Below the pieces are notes generated by a model. The model was given only the letters and a program-made list of their open reading frames with translations, had not been told where the DNA came from and did no database searches. A stretch of 64,000 bases of DNA from Cryptomeria japonica (taxonomy: Eukaryota; Streptophyta; Pinopsida; Cupressales; Cupressaceae), in NCBI RefSeq assembly GCF_030272615.1, contig NC_081413.1:333908302-333972301 (forward strand). Direction: 5' to 3'. Positions 10,984 through 21,859 of this stretch are shown here, piece by piece. A program made the position numbers and the translations under genes. Each line of letters starts with the position of its first letter. Positions within the stretch are counted from its first letter, which is position 1.

Positions 10984-11439
10984 GTAAGTGGTCGATCTTA
11001 AGCCTCTTTATGTTTCCAATTTTGAATTTTTTCATGCATTTTTCACGTTTTTTGGGTCGGGTATCGCAGTTTATCGTGTGAGACAGGATCCTGTCTTGTA
11101 TGAGAAACTAGCATTTTGTGTTTGCTCATTTAAACCCATTAGAATTGTCGTACGGGAGCTACCCTTGTGTCATATGATAGGTCTGTTAAAAGACCATTTG
11201 GTCATGCGAAGTATGAAAGTTTGTCGTTTGAGGCTATTTTCTCGTACGAGAGCCATTCCTGACTCGTACGAGATTCTGTTTAACTGTGTTTTGTCGTTCG
11301 AAAAATAGTGACCATTTTTGAAAGTGTAAACATGAAATTTTGGTTTTGTATTTGACTTATTTTGATTTGTGTGATGTTTAACTTCTCTTGTACACTCATT
11401 TTGAATGTTTTCTGATGTTGCATTGTTGAATTGTTGCAG
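10984..11439 (+). other. Intron of the PMD gene in element C
   Basis: Starts GTAAGTGG and ends TTGTTGCAG; T-rich; joins two phase-0 exon ends. Contains two exact TCGTACGA palindromes and several near matches. Predicted from splice signals and frame, not from transcripts. Confidence 0.65.
11148..11271. repeat. TCGTACGA palindrome cluster inside the PMD intron
   Basis: Exact copies at 11242-11249 and 11264-11271, both in the context CTCGTACGAG; a one-base variant TCGTACGG at 11148-11155; looser variants such as TGTCGTTCGA nearby. The same word is repeated in the leader of this element. Confidence 0.75.
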
Positions 11440-13301
11440 GTTTGCTTACCTCCCGTGCTCTTTAGATGCGTATATCCTCCCACTATGGCGTTAGTTTGGG
11501 ATTTGTCTGAGGTTGAGCAGGCCCATATTGATATGTGTGGCTTTACCCACCTGATGCAGTTACCTGATATCCATGTGAACCACGAGATGCTCATAGCGTT
11601 AGTAGAGTGATTTCATTCAGAGCATAACACCTTTCATTTGCTAGTTGGGGAGTTGACCATTACTCTCGAGGATGTGTACAGGATCCTTCGTATCTTTTTT
11701 GTTGGGGATAAGGTGGATTATGATACCGCATTGTTACCTGGACTGTAGGCACTAAGGAACATATTCAAGGATCCAGATATCCTGACTCGTTCTATGAGTT
11801 GGGATATATTGATATGCAGGTATAGTGAGGAGTATCCACTAGCATGTGTCCTAGCTAGTTTTATTGGGTGCTTTTTGATGCCAGACCGAGGGCAGCAGGG
11901 TTTTCAAAGCGGATGGGGCCGGATGCTCGAGCGATTGATAGAGTCCCCTCAGAGACTAGGCTGAGGTTCTTGTTTACTAGCCCACATGTATCGAGAGATG
12001 CATGAGATCATTTACAGAGAGGGGCGGAGCATGGATGCTAGGGTATATATTTTGCAAGTGTGGGCTTGGGAGCACCTTCCCGTGTGTCGGCCAATAGTGA
12101 TAGACAGCAGGGAGCCAGGACAGCTGATTATTTATAGATATGTTGGATATATCATGCAGCCCCATCTGGGCAAGACAGACTTCTGGAGACGGCAGCTCAA
12201 TGACTTGATAGCTGTCGTATGGCGACCATATAGAGGGTTAGAGCTGTGGGATGACTGACGGGCAGTGCAGAGAGATCTGTTTGTCACACACCCACTGATT
12301 GGGAGATCACAGACTGTTGTGGAGTGATTCGCCATTTCATGAGTGATGAGGCAGTATGGACAGCCTCAGGGGATCTCATAGGAGTTTACAGCATATGCTA
12401 GGTATCCTGACGAGGAGAGGCAGGGTTGGGCACCTAGGCTATCTTATGTCTTAGCTATGCAGGAGCTGATAGGTTTACACCGCCTGAGGTGGGATTACCT
12501 GGATGATATAGCAAATGCGGGGGTATTTCCCCAGTACAGAGATTACTTTCAGTAGCATCCTTTCCCACGTTTGACAGATCCAGGTGAGCAGGCTCCTCAG
12601 ATTGAGGATGTTGAGGAGGATGCCCCCGCACTGGCACAGGGACAGGGTCAAAGATAGGGCCAGAGGCAGGGTCAAGCACAGAGGGCTGAGGCTCCACGAT
12701 GGGGTAGTGGTGATCTGGGTGTGAGCAGCAGCAGGGTACCAGCTCAGGGTAGGCAGCAAAGGAGTGAGGGTGGATCCCTAGGGGGAGTGGGTGAGGCGGA
12801 GGAGGAGAGAGCAGCTCCTAGACAGGTACGATAGTGCCAGGATGAGCAAGGTGGAGGTGGAGATGGGGTGGAGATGGGGGTCCTATGAGAGAGCAGGGGA
12901 CAGACACCAGACGGTCGATGAGGGCATGCCTTACAGAGATGCAGTCACAATTGACAGTGGCGCAGACTCAGCTGGAAGAGTGAGACCGACAGCTGGCCGA
13001 GATGTGGACTGAGCAGGATCGCCAACTGGCTGAGGTGAGGGCCGATAGAGATCATCAGATTGTGGCTTTGAGAGCAGAGGCGAGAGCTGAGATTGAGTCT
13101 CTACGATAGAAGGTCCTTCTCCAGAGCAGTAGGGCATCTTATTACGTAGCAGTGTATAGTGTTGTAGTTCCTGTTGCACAGTAGGTGCAACCTTATTCAC
13201 AGTATATGGCCTAATCGAAGGGAGCACGAGCACCTCGACAGGATCTTAGGCATCAGGCTCCTCCTCCTCCACCAGGCGATGAGGGAGAGGGTGCGAGCTA
13301 G

Positions 13302-14860
13302 ATGATTCTTTTTGTAGCTAGGATATTTTTTTTGTAGACACACCCATATTTTTATAGCCTATATGATTCTTGCTTCGATGGGAGTTTGTACATGTCATTG
13401 GACATCATTTCGTACTCTTAGACTTGAGATGATATATATATACGAGATCCAATTTGACTTCATTGTACTTGTGTCAATTGGTTATGAGATGTTTTTATAT
13501 GCTTTATTCTATATGTATGCATTTCTTTTTCAGCATGAATGTTTGTATTGCAAATGATTATGGATGTCTATGTTTTTGTTTCTTTTCATATGCAAATATA
13601 TGAATGCAAATGAGTAATAATGAAATGAATGAATCTATATAAGAGGTTTATGTATGCAGCTAACATCTCAAAACACAAGTACTCGATCGAAGAAATGATG
13701 AAGAAGAGACCACTTAGCGAAGAAATGATGAAGCTTCCAACTCTTATTCAGCAAATAAAGAGATCATTATTATTACACTGAAATCACTCTAAAGTCACAA
13801 AATGCAAAATGAAATGCAAAATGATATGCAAAATGCAACCTAAACCTAGTCACTGGATTTAAAATGCTTAAGATTCATCATTGAGCATAACAAACACAAC
13901 AGGCAGATAGAGTTCCTTTCTTTTTCAATGTGCAATATTAATTATCTTGTCTACAATGAACCTTTTTTCGTTCATATCCTTGGATAGATTTCGTAGGGAC
14001 CTGAATTGCATCATAAAGAAATTTCCTCAAAACAGACAAAGAAATGATATGGACCTCCCTGTAGCATACAAATAAGCAGAGTCAAGGTATGTGAGGCGAT
14101 TTCACCTTAATGTGAAGGCTCATATCACAGACACCCAGCTAATTTATATGTTTCCAGATCATCGGGATCATTCCTACAAGTAGAAAACAAAGAAAATATT
14201 ATGCCCCCAATCCTTTCTCCTCTTAGTCAATACAGACTTCCTCGAGTTACTCAGGGGGATAATAATCGAAAACCAATATAAAAGACAGCATACAAAGAAA
14301 ATTTTCATGCATAGTTCAAATTGTTTAGTGATTGTTTTCCATTATGTTGTTTTGCTTGTTAACTCAGTGATAAAAACTCTGTAGTAGTCAGGAGACAAAT
14401 GACTGACTCGGAGTGGACGACCGGTTTTCACTAATGGGAAAATGACTTGTTTGATACTGCTTAGGACATGGGATGTGCTCTGTCGATTTTCCTAAGACTA
14501 GGGCATTGATCAGTTTCAAGTCATGTGGGTTCCAACAAACTAGGGTGTCACGAAAGTGACTGCAAAATATGTACAAGCGAAAGCAAAGATGCAGGAAAGT
14601 GGGAAATGCCAACGTTGTGTTGATAGATGGAGCGCTTGAGTACAAGAGGGGCCTGTTTACCAAGTTTTCACCTGCTTGGTAGAGAATTAAAAAAAAAAGA
14701 AATTTACCAAGGTGCCTGTTCACCAGGGCATTTTCTCTTTTACATTTTTTTTTTTTTTTTTTTTGTATTTTATGATTTTTCCATTTTTTTAATTTTTTTT
14801 CAAGACTTTTCCAATTTTTAGGATTTTTTTCAGGACTTTTTTAGCTGTACAGTTTGTTGG
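13302..14860. other. Non-coding spacer between PMD gene and integrase, element C
   Basis: No gene seen. About 13560-13650 and 13800-13840 hold AT-rich ATGCAAAATG-like words, as in the matching part of element E. About 14390-14740 contains GTTTTCAC boxes and a CTGTTCACCAGG word comparable to E (about 56380-56500). A T-rich tract (A-rich in the element sense) fills about 14740-14840, next to the integrase stop. Confidence 0.6.
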
Positions 14861-14871
14861 AGCAGAGAATG

Positions 14872-16266
14872 CTAAGTAAAGAATCTTTTCAGGTGGATGG
14901 TGTTAATCGGTTCTTGGATTTGTTCTCCTTCTGATGTTGAAAGTTGATAGGCACCAGAGCCAAAGACTGCAGTAACGATATAGGGACCCAGCCAGTTGGG
15001 TTCAAAATTCCCTTTGTTGTCTCGAAACTGTTGATTTTTTGGATTTTCTCTTAGTACTAGGTCTCCAACCTGAAATTCTTTTTGTCTAACCTTCTTGTTA
15101 TATCCTCTAGACATTCTCTTTTGGTACACTCTGAGATGATCAAACGCCACTTGTCGAAGTTCATCCAGTAATTCAAGTTCTTGCAATCTAGATATTCTAT
15201 GATCTTCATCAGTAACAAGACCTTGCAACAAAACTCTTAGAGATGGTATTTCTACTTCAATAGGTAATACTACTTCGGACCCATACACCAAAGAGAAAGG
15301 TGTAGCCCCAGTAGGTGTTCTGATACTTGTTCTGTAAGCCCATAGTGCAGGATTGAGCTGCAAATGCCAATCCTTCCCAAATTTGTTCACTATTTTGTGC
15401 AAGATAGTTAATAGGTTCTTATTAGACGCCTCGGCTTGTCCATTACCTTAAGGGTAATATACTAATGACCAGTGTTGCTTTATTTTGAATTTCTCACAAA
15501 GTTCATCCAGGTCTTTATTCTTAAACTGTCCTCCATTATCAGTCACAATGGACAAAGGTATCCCATACCTGCAAATTATATAGTTTAGGATGAATAAGGT
15601 GACTTGTTTACCAGTTTCTTTGATGAGCGGAACCGCTTCTACCCACTTGGTGAAATACTCAGTGGCCGTTATGATGAATTTATGTCCGTTGGATGATGCA
15701 GGATATATCTGACCAATGAGATCAAAGGCCCATTGCTGAAAAGGCCAGTGTGTAATGAATGGTATGAGATCCCTCGCCGGGGCATGTATGAGATTTCTAT
15801 GAAGCTAACATTTCTCACAAGTCTTAGCAAATTTTATGGCGTCTTTTTCTATATCTGGCCAGTAGTAGCCAGCCCGTAATAGTTTCCAAGCTAAAGTAAA
15901 ACCATTCGAATGAGATCCACAAATACCTTCATGGACTTCCGATAATGCACGTTTAGACTCTTCAGTTTCTAGACATCTAAGCAATGTACTGTCCAAACCT
16001 CGTCTAAATAAATCGTTAGCTATGATAACATACCGCAAAGCGTTTTGAGTTAGGTTTCTTTTCTCATTTCGGGTAAGATTTTCAGGAATAATTTGATCAC
16101 ATAGATAGGAATAGATGTGGCTATATCTGGATGAGTTGTGTCCAATAATAGAACAGGCTATTTGGGTTTCAGGGGAATCATAAGCTGGGTAACGTAACTC
16201 TTCCACCAGGAATTCAAAGCGAGCATTGAACTCTTGTAATTCAGGTATGGATACCAGAGTGGCCAT
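14872..16266 (-). pseudogene. Integrase of element C
   Basis: Minus-strand order: HHCC region (about 15800-15960, HEGICGSHSNG and CEKC), catalytic core, then C-terminal domain (14872-15120) ending HLKRFFT. The D, D, E catalytic residues all appear present: the aspartate in AFDLIGQ at about 15720, ITDNGG-type motif read as VTDNGG at about 15535, and glutamate in NGQAEASN at about 15430. At least two stops break the frame, including one just before GNGQAE. Sequence quality is otherwise good, consistent with a younger insertion than element A. Confidence 0.9.
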
Positions 16267-16640
16267 AGCATCTGCTGCTCTGTTAGCAGACCTTGGGATC
16301 TATTGGAATGACACAAAAGCAAAGTACTTCTTGAGATCGTCCACCATTCTCTTGTAAGGCATCAATTTCTCATCCCAAGTCTGATATGTATCATTGATTT
16401 GATTGATGACCAACTGAGAATCTCCATAACTATGTAATTCAACAACCTTCCATTCAACAGCTCACTTTATCCCATTTACCAAGGCTTCATACTCTACAAT
16501 ATTGTTTGTACAAGGGAATAAAATCTTGTAAGATTTTGGGATGGAGTACTTTTGAGGAGTAATGAATAATATGCTAGCACCTGAACCATTTTGTGTAAAG
16601 GACCCATCAAAGAACATCTTCTAGGGTTGTTGAGTAAGAT
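16267..16640 (-). pseudogene. Archaeal-type RNase H of element C
   Basis: Reads MFFDGSFTQNGSGAS near 16575-16620, then NNIVEYEALVNGIK and YGDSQLVINQI, matching the second RNase H of element A. Interrupted by a few stops, including one directly before MFFDGS and one after NGIK. Supports Tat lineage. Confidence 0.82.
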
Positions 16641-17259
16641 GCATTATTGATTCATCTAGGAACTCGATGTGTAGCGGTTGAGTATCCTCAAGTGGAGCTT
16701 CAGCAAGTTGATCAGCAATTAACTGTCCTTTTATGGATTTGCGTTCCACATATTCAATGTCAAACTCTGTAAGGATCATTACCCACTTTTCCAATCTTCC
16801 GGTGAGTGTTGCTTTATTAAGAAGATACTTGAGTGGATTGATTTTGGCCACCAACTTGACTGAATGTGCTAGCATATAGTGCCTTAGTTTTTGTGATGCA
16901 AAGACTAATGTCAAGCAAGCTTTTTCTATTATAGTATAATTCATTTCATAAGACACCAATGTCCTGTTGATGTAATAGATAGCTCTTTCCTTTTTGTCGT
17001 CATTCTGTTGCGCCAAAAGTGCCCCCAGTGATGAATCTGTTGCTGATATATATAAGATTAATGGTTTACCTTGAATAGGTGGCATTAAGATCAGTGGATT
17101 TGACAGATACTCTTTGATTTGTTGAAGATGTTGTTCACATTCTTGATCCCAATTGTATAATACACCTTTCCTTAGTACCTTCATGAAAGGTTGAGCCTTG
17201 TCTACTAGCTGAGAAATGAACCTTCTAATAGACTGGAGACGTCCTTGTAGACTTCTCAT
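16641..17259 (-). pseudogene. Ty3-type RNase H and RT thumb of element C
   Basis: An open 212-codon segment starting MRSLQGRLQSIRRFISQLVDK (RT connection) and continuing PLILYISATDSSLGALLAQ, AIYYINRTLVSYEMNYT, IEKACLTLVFA. Unlike element A, an aspartate is present near the usual catalytic site (SATDSS), though the alignment is uncertain. A stop separates it from the RT upstream at 17260. Confidence 0.85.
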
Positions 17260-18060
17260 TTAACTGATATTCTTTGGAGGCGGCATTTCCATTATGGCTT
17301 GGACCTTCTCAGGATCAACCTCAATGCCCTTCTTTGAAATGATGTAGCCAAGTAGTTTACCAGATGTCACTCCGAATGCACACTTCTTTGGATTTAATCG
17401 GAGCTTGAACTTTTCCATTCTGTCAAGTATAGGACCTAACTCTTGAATATGTGTTGATCTTTTCATAGTTTTCACTAAAGTATCGTCAACGTAGTCTTCC
17501 ATATTCTTGTGCATCATATCATGAAAGATAGTTGTAACTGCTCTCTGATAGGTCGCTCTTGCGTTCTTTAACCCAAATGGCATGACATTCTAGCAAAAGG
17601 TTCCCCATGCACAGGTGAAAGCTGTCTTTTCTTGATCTCCAGAAGCGATTTTAATCTGATTGTAGCCAGAAAATCCGTCCATTAGTGAGTACATCTCATA
17701 CCCAGCTGTCATGTCGACTATCATATCAATATTTGGCAATGGAAAGTCATCTTTTGGACATGCTTTGTTGAGATCTCTAAAATCTGTACAAACTCTGATA
17801 GATTTATCTACCTTCGACATAGGTACTATGTTGGAAATCCATTCAGCATAATCTATTGCTCTGATAAATCCAGCTTTAAGTAGTTTCTCTAGTTCAGCTT
17901 TCACCAATAGTGCGACATGCGGGTGCATCTTACGGAGTTTTTGTTTAACTAGTTTTACTCCTAGTGTGATTGAGAGATGGTGCATAATGAGATCAGGATC
18001 CAAGCCTGGCATATCAGAGTACGTCCATGTAAAATTTATTTTCTTCTCTAAGAATAGCTA
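17260..18060 (-). pseudogene. Reverse transcriptase of element C
   Basis: Contains CTDFRDLNKACPKDDFPLPN, the GYNQIKI motif, FGLKNARATYQ, the catalytic YVDD at about 17485-17500 and the thumb LNPKKCAFGVTSGKLLGY. One stop at about 17588 interrupts the sequence between FC and NVMPFG; everything else is in a single frame. The motif order matches element A closely enough to be the same lineage but a distinct family. Confidence 0.92.
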
Positions 18061-20018
18061 AGTGAAATCCTTCAATTCCTCTGCTGATAGTGATTGAGCT
18101 GCGTGATTAATTTGTGGTGTCTCTTGATTCTCGATATTCACTGGCTGAGTTGGCTTGATCAATATGGAAGACCGCTCTTAAAAATGACTGGGCAGTATAC
18201 CAAGTATCTCACCTTTAGGCGCCTCAGAGAGGTTTTCACCTTTAGGTATGTCCTTTATTTTCTCTTTTTTAGATTCTGACACTGCCACTATATGGTTTTC
18301 ACCATCAAATCTTTTATTTTTATTTTTCTTGTTTTTGCGACTAAGATACTTGATATCCTCCTTAGTCATATTTTCACTCCATTCACTAGTGGAAGAGTTA
18401 ATAGGTTCGACTGCATTGAGATAATAGGATAATGTATAGTCATTGGCAAAAGTAGGTATATCCATGGGTTGATTCTGTAAAGTGCAGTCAATCAATTCAG
18501 GATGTATTAAGGAAAAATTTTGGATAGGTTCAAGAGCATTCACGTTATTGTTATCACAACTGCGAATTGAAAAGTCAAGTTCCTGAATGATACATTGCAT
18601 AAGTGTCTCGAGACCAGGAAGAGTCAGATCATGATTATTAAAGTTCATGTTAATATTTAATTGATCTAATCTAATAGACATACTTGTAACGTCGTTTACT
18701 ACGCCGGACTGGACGTCATGTCGTGGTTTAACAACAATAAGACTAGTAGACAATTTTTCATTGTTTGTATCAGATGATTCAGAATTTAAGGATGAGTGGG
18801 TATCATCATGAACAAGACTGTCATCAGAGTCCTCAGAATCATCAGAGTTATCAGATGAAGTTTCCAAGTCTCTGTCAGGTGATTTAGTAAGCATATGTAT
18901 GGTATCAATACTAACATCTTTAATGCTACAAATTCCTCCATATTGTAGTTCATTTGTCATTTGTATCTGACACACCTGTTGACATGATCTCATTATTTCT
19001 GTGACTTTTTGTCGTCTACTCCATTCAGCTTCTTCTGGACTGATAACTGGTTCTTGTTCTGCAGCTTCTAACTCTTCCTGTGTAGTGATATAATTGATTT
19101 GTTATGTTTTAGGATAAGGATACATAGATGAGAAGCTTTCTGGTATTGTTCCTTCTTTCAATGCTTGTTCATAATTTGCTTGCCTCTTTTGTCTAATTTC
19201 TTGTATTTCCCTCTCTAGTTTTATGCGCATCAGCTCTTGAGTATCATCTATGACACCACTAGATTCTTCTGGAGTTTCTGTAGTGGATGTGTCTGAAAGA
19301 TAGTCAGGACCCCATTCGTACTCGTTTGAATCAATCTCTGAATCATCTACTTGTTGCCTACCAATATATGTGACTGAAACTTTTAATGGTGCAAACAATT
19401 CTCTGATTCTCACAAATTCATCTCTCATATCCTCAGGAACCTCAACTTCTTGTATTATTGTAGTTGATACCGTTGAAGCTTGAGCACTGACTATTTCTTC
19501 GTTCTTGACTATTGATTCCTCTTTCTCTTTTCTACACTCTTCTTTTGTTTGTTTAGTGTCTGCTTCATGTAATGTTAAAGGCGATATCTTTTTCAAGCCT
19601 TTAGACTTAGAGACATGTTTTTGTTATGATGTCTTTTTAGGATTGTATCCCAGTCCAGCCTTATCATGTGTAGATTTGGTTTGTAGCTGAATTGGTTCAG
19701 TAATACCTTGTTTTTGTTTGCCCAAAGGACCAATACCTGAGTACCCCATGCGCTGAATCATTTTGTAACCATGACCATATTGGTTTGAGGAAATCTCACA
19801 ATGTCATACCTCCTCATTTGGACTATCTTCCTTAAAGAGCCAGTTAAGCACAGCATCCTCTTCTATTTCATCCGCCAAAGAGGTAGAAGACTGTATGAAG
19901 AGACCATCATATATAGTATTCAGAACTGAATTTTGTGTTCTGATAGCCTCTGACGGCTTGCCCAACTATTTTGGCGATGGAGGGAGAGAAACTAATGATA
20001 GTATCGATTCTATCTTGT
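18061..20018 (-). pseudogene. Protease-RT linker with G-patch, element C
   Basis: Long acidic, serine-rich linker (ORFs 18178-18993 and 19102-19596). Near 19640-19760 a G-patch-like segment is visible: MIQRMGYSGIGPLGKQKQGI, ending KAGLGYNPKK. It lies between the protease and the RT. Element D landed at its upstream edge (20018), 0.3 kb before the G-patch. The linker itself has no recognisable catalytic motif. Confidence 0.72.
20014..20018. repeat. Target-site duplication of element D, left copy (CTTGT)
   Basis: CTTGT before the left LTR equals CTTGT at 28270-28274 after the right LTR. Confidence 0.93.
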
Positions 20019-20540
20019 TGTAGCGTCGTAAATTGTACGCACTTGCTAGAGTGGTACAATTTCACACCTAGTTTAGCACCCGCCTTGGCGCATTTTGTAT
20101 TTTGCATTGCATTTCCCCTTTAGCACCTAATTAATTAACATTTATTAGGTCTAAGGTCCTATTTTATCATCTCCTACATCATAAAGTTGGGCCCTTTCAT
20201 TAAAGTGTGCCCTTTTCATTTTATTCCTCCAATACATCATTTAATCAAAAACCCTAATTAGGTCCTATTTTGAACTTGGGGGCTTGATTTTGGGGGTCAA
20301 AACATCTCGAAATCACCTGTAACTTCAGGATTCTCTCTAAAATCATCATATCCGACAGTCCTAAAAATTTGGTGAAAAGTTGTCGGGACCATGGCGCCCG
20401 GAGTGCAACATGGTCCCGGACATTTTTCCCGAAATTTTAGGAGCGCGATCCAATCATAAAATAAAGCTTAACCCCAAGAAATTGGCGGGAGATTCAATCT
20501 CTAGGTCAGCCAAAAGTTGGAATTAAGACCTAGGGTTTCA

Positions 20541-20548
20541 TATATAAG
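20541..20548 (+). promoter_or_regulatory. TATA box of the element D 5' LTR
   Basis: TATATAAG followed by CT-rich sequence; repeated at 27147-27154 in the 3' LTR. Likely promoter of the element D transcript. Confidence 0.6.
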
Positions 20549-21159
20549 AGCTCTCTTTCTTCATTTGAAAGGATCCGATTTTTGTTTTCAGGAACCTTCT
20601 ATGCAGCGAAAGAGCAGATCTTTGAGGACTTCAACAACATTCAGCATCCTTCTATCAAGCATTTATCAATTTCATTCATCCATTTAGGGCTTGGAAGACA
20701 TTGAAGAACAATAGGATATTACCGACTGAAGATTGGCTTGTACTCCTCCCTTGAGGGTTGGGTATGATTTCATGTTGTTTTCATGTCTTTGCGTAAGCTT
20801 CAACATATCCTTTATTCATGCTTTAGATCACTTTGCATCTTGATTTAGAGCATTTACATTATCATTTACAAGCAATTAGGGTTTACTTTCTAGGTTGCTC
20901 TAGTTTGCTTTCTTGCATTTAAGGACCTTGCACACACACTAGGTCTGCACACACAATACATTTTACAATACAACTTGGCTATTCGTGGAGGTGGAAATCA
21001 CCGAAGCGGGGGTTTGACTAAGGCAAAACCCTATATAGCCGCCCACCACACCTTTTCAGATATAAGTGCAGGTTTCAGAATTCGGACGACGCCGTAAGTT
21101 ACAGATTCGGAAGAAGCAGACGGAGACCGAACTTCACACCAAATTTCAGAGCAAAAGAC

Positions 21160-21252
21160 CAGGACAGGGGCGTGGAGCGCCTTGGTCCTGCCAGGACAGG
21201 GGCGCTAGGCACCCTGGTCCCTGGGACAAGGGCGCTGGGCGCCCTGGTCCTC
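21160..21252. repeat. GC-rich minisatellite in 5' LTR of D (3 units)
   Basis: Three units of about 30 bp built on GGACAGGGGCG...GCGCCCTGGTCC. The 3' LTR has two units (about 27765-27828). Confidence 0.88.
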
Positions 21253-21696
21253 CTGACAGACAGCATTTTCAGCATTTTTGACAGCTTTTCCAGAGTGCAA
21301 AAACAGCAGTTTCCGGAGCAGTTTCAGGGGCAGAATCAGGACAGTGGCGCCCGCGCCCCCGTCCCGAACATTTTCAGTCAGATTTTAACTCCGGGTACGC
21401 ATTTGCATTCTTGTCTTGTCCTTATGTTTTCAGCCTTCCATTGTTTAAGTTCAATTCTGCAATCCTGTTATTAGTTCATACTTGCACTTTGGGGTTAGGG
21501 ATTGAACTTGCATCATTTTATCTTTCAATTACAACAAAGGAATAGAAATCCTAATAGGTAGCCCGTGGCTCTCTCTTCCATGAAAAGAAGTAGCCAATTG
21601 TGTGATACCTCTAGGCTCTTTCGTATTCCACAAATGTGTGATTGAAAGTGAGATTAGGGCATGTTTGCTTAGTATCACTTTTTCCCCCACACATTT

Positions 21697-21714
21697 TGGT
21701 GAACCCGATGTGAA
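21697..21714 (+). other. Primer-binding site of element D
   Basis: TGGTGAACCCGATGTGAA begins three bases after the 5' LTR. Position and TGG start fit a tRNA-complementary PBS; the tRNA was not identified. Confidence 0.55.
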
Positions 21715-21859
21715 CCTATCATTGCTTCCTCTTGCATTGCATTTGTTAGATCTAGATCTAGATTTAGTGTGTTTTCATTTCATTCTCATTAAAAAGAAAA
21801 AAGAAAAAAAAAAAGTGTGTTTCTTTGCATTGTGTGTTTAAATTTTATGCAATTTCAAA

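Larger units (their letters stand above)
10909..13301 (+). pseudogene. Plant mobile domain (PMD) gene with coiled-coil tail, antisense cargo of element C
   Basis: Exon 1 (10909-10983, 25 codons, MVVPTRQHRFERQRRHNRPR, very basic) ends CCAGTG before a GTAAGT donor. The acceptor TTGTTGCAG ends at 11439 and exon 2 continues in phase. Exon 2 carries PMD hallmarks: FHLLVGELTITLEDVYRIL (about 11630-11690), then ILQVWAWEHLP (about 12050-12080) and FWRRQLNDL. A gln/gly/glu-rich region and a coiled-coil-like tail (about 12930-13110) follow, ending at TAG 13301. PMD proteins include host MAIN/MAIL1, linked to genome stability and transposon silencing, and many transposon-borne relatives. In-frame stops include a TGA probably from CGA (about 11608) and a TAG probably from CAG (about 11746), plus one frameshift in a G-run near 12880, so it is decayed. 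Confidence 0.82.
20019..21693 (+). repeat. 5' LTR of element D
   Basis: TGTAGCGTCG...CCCCCACACA. TATA box TATATAAG at 20541-20548. Contains a GC-rich 3-unit minisatellite at about 21160-21252. 30 bp longer than the 3' LTR because of one extra minisatellite unit. Confidence 0.93.

Noticed and set aside
10988-11308. Plus-strand ORF of 106 codons
   Set aside because: Lies within the predicted PMD intron and has no domain similarity I recognise.
11986-12258. Independent small gene
   Set aside because: It is an open stretch of the PMD exon 2 between stops, in the same frame as its neighbours.
21066-21474. GC-rich ORFs in the LTRs of element D
   Set aside because: They follow the GC-rich minisatellite and change length with unit number; no domain.
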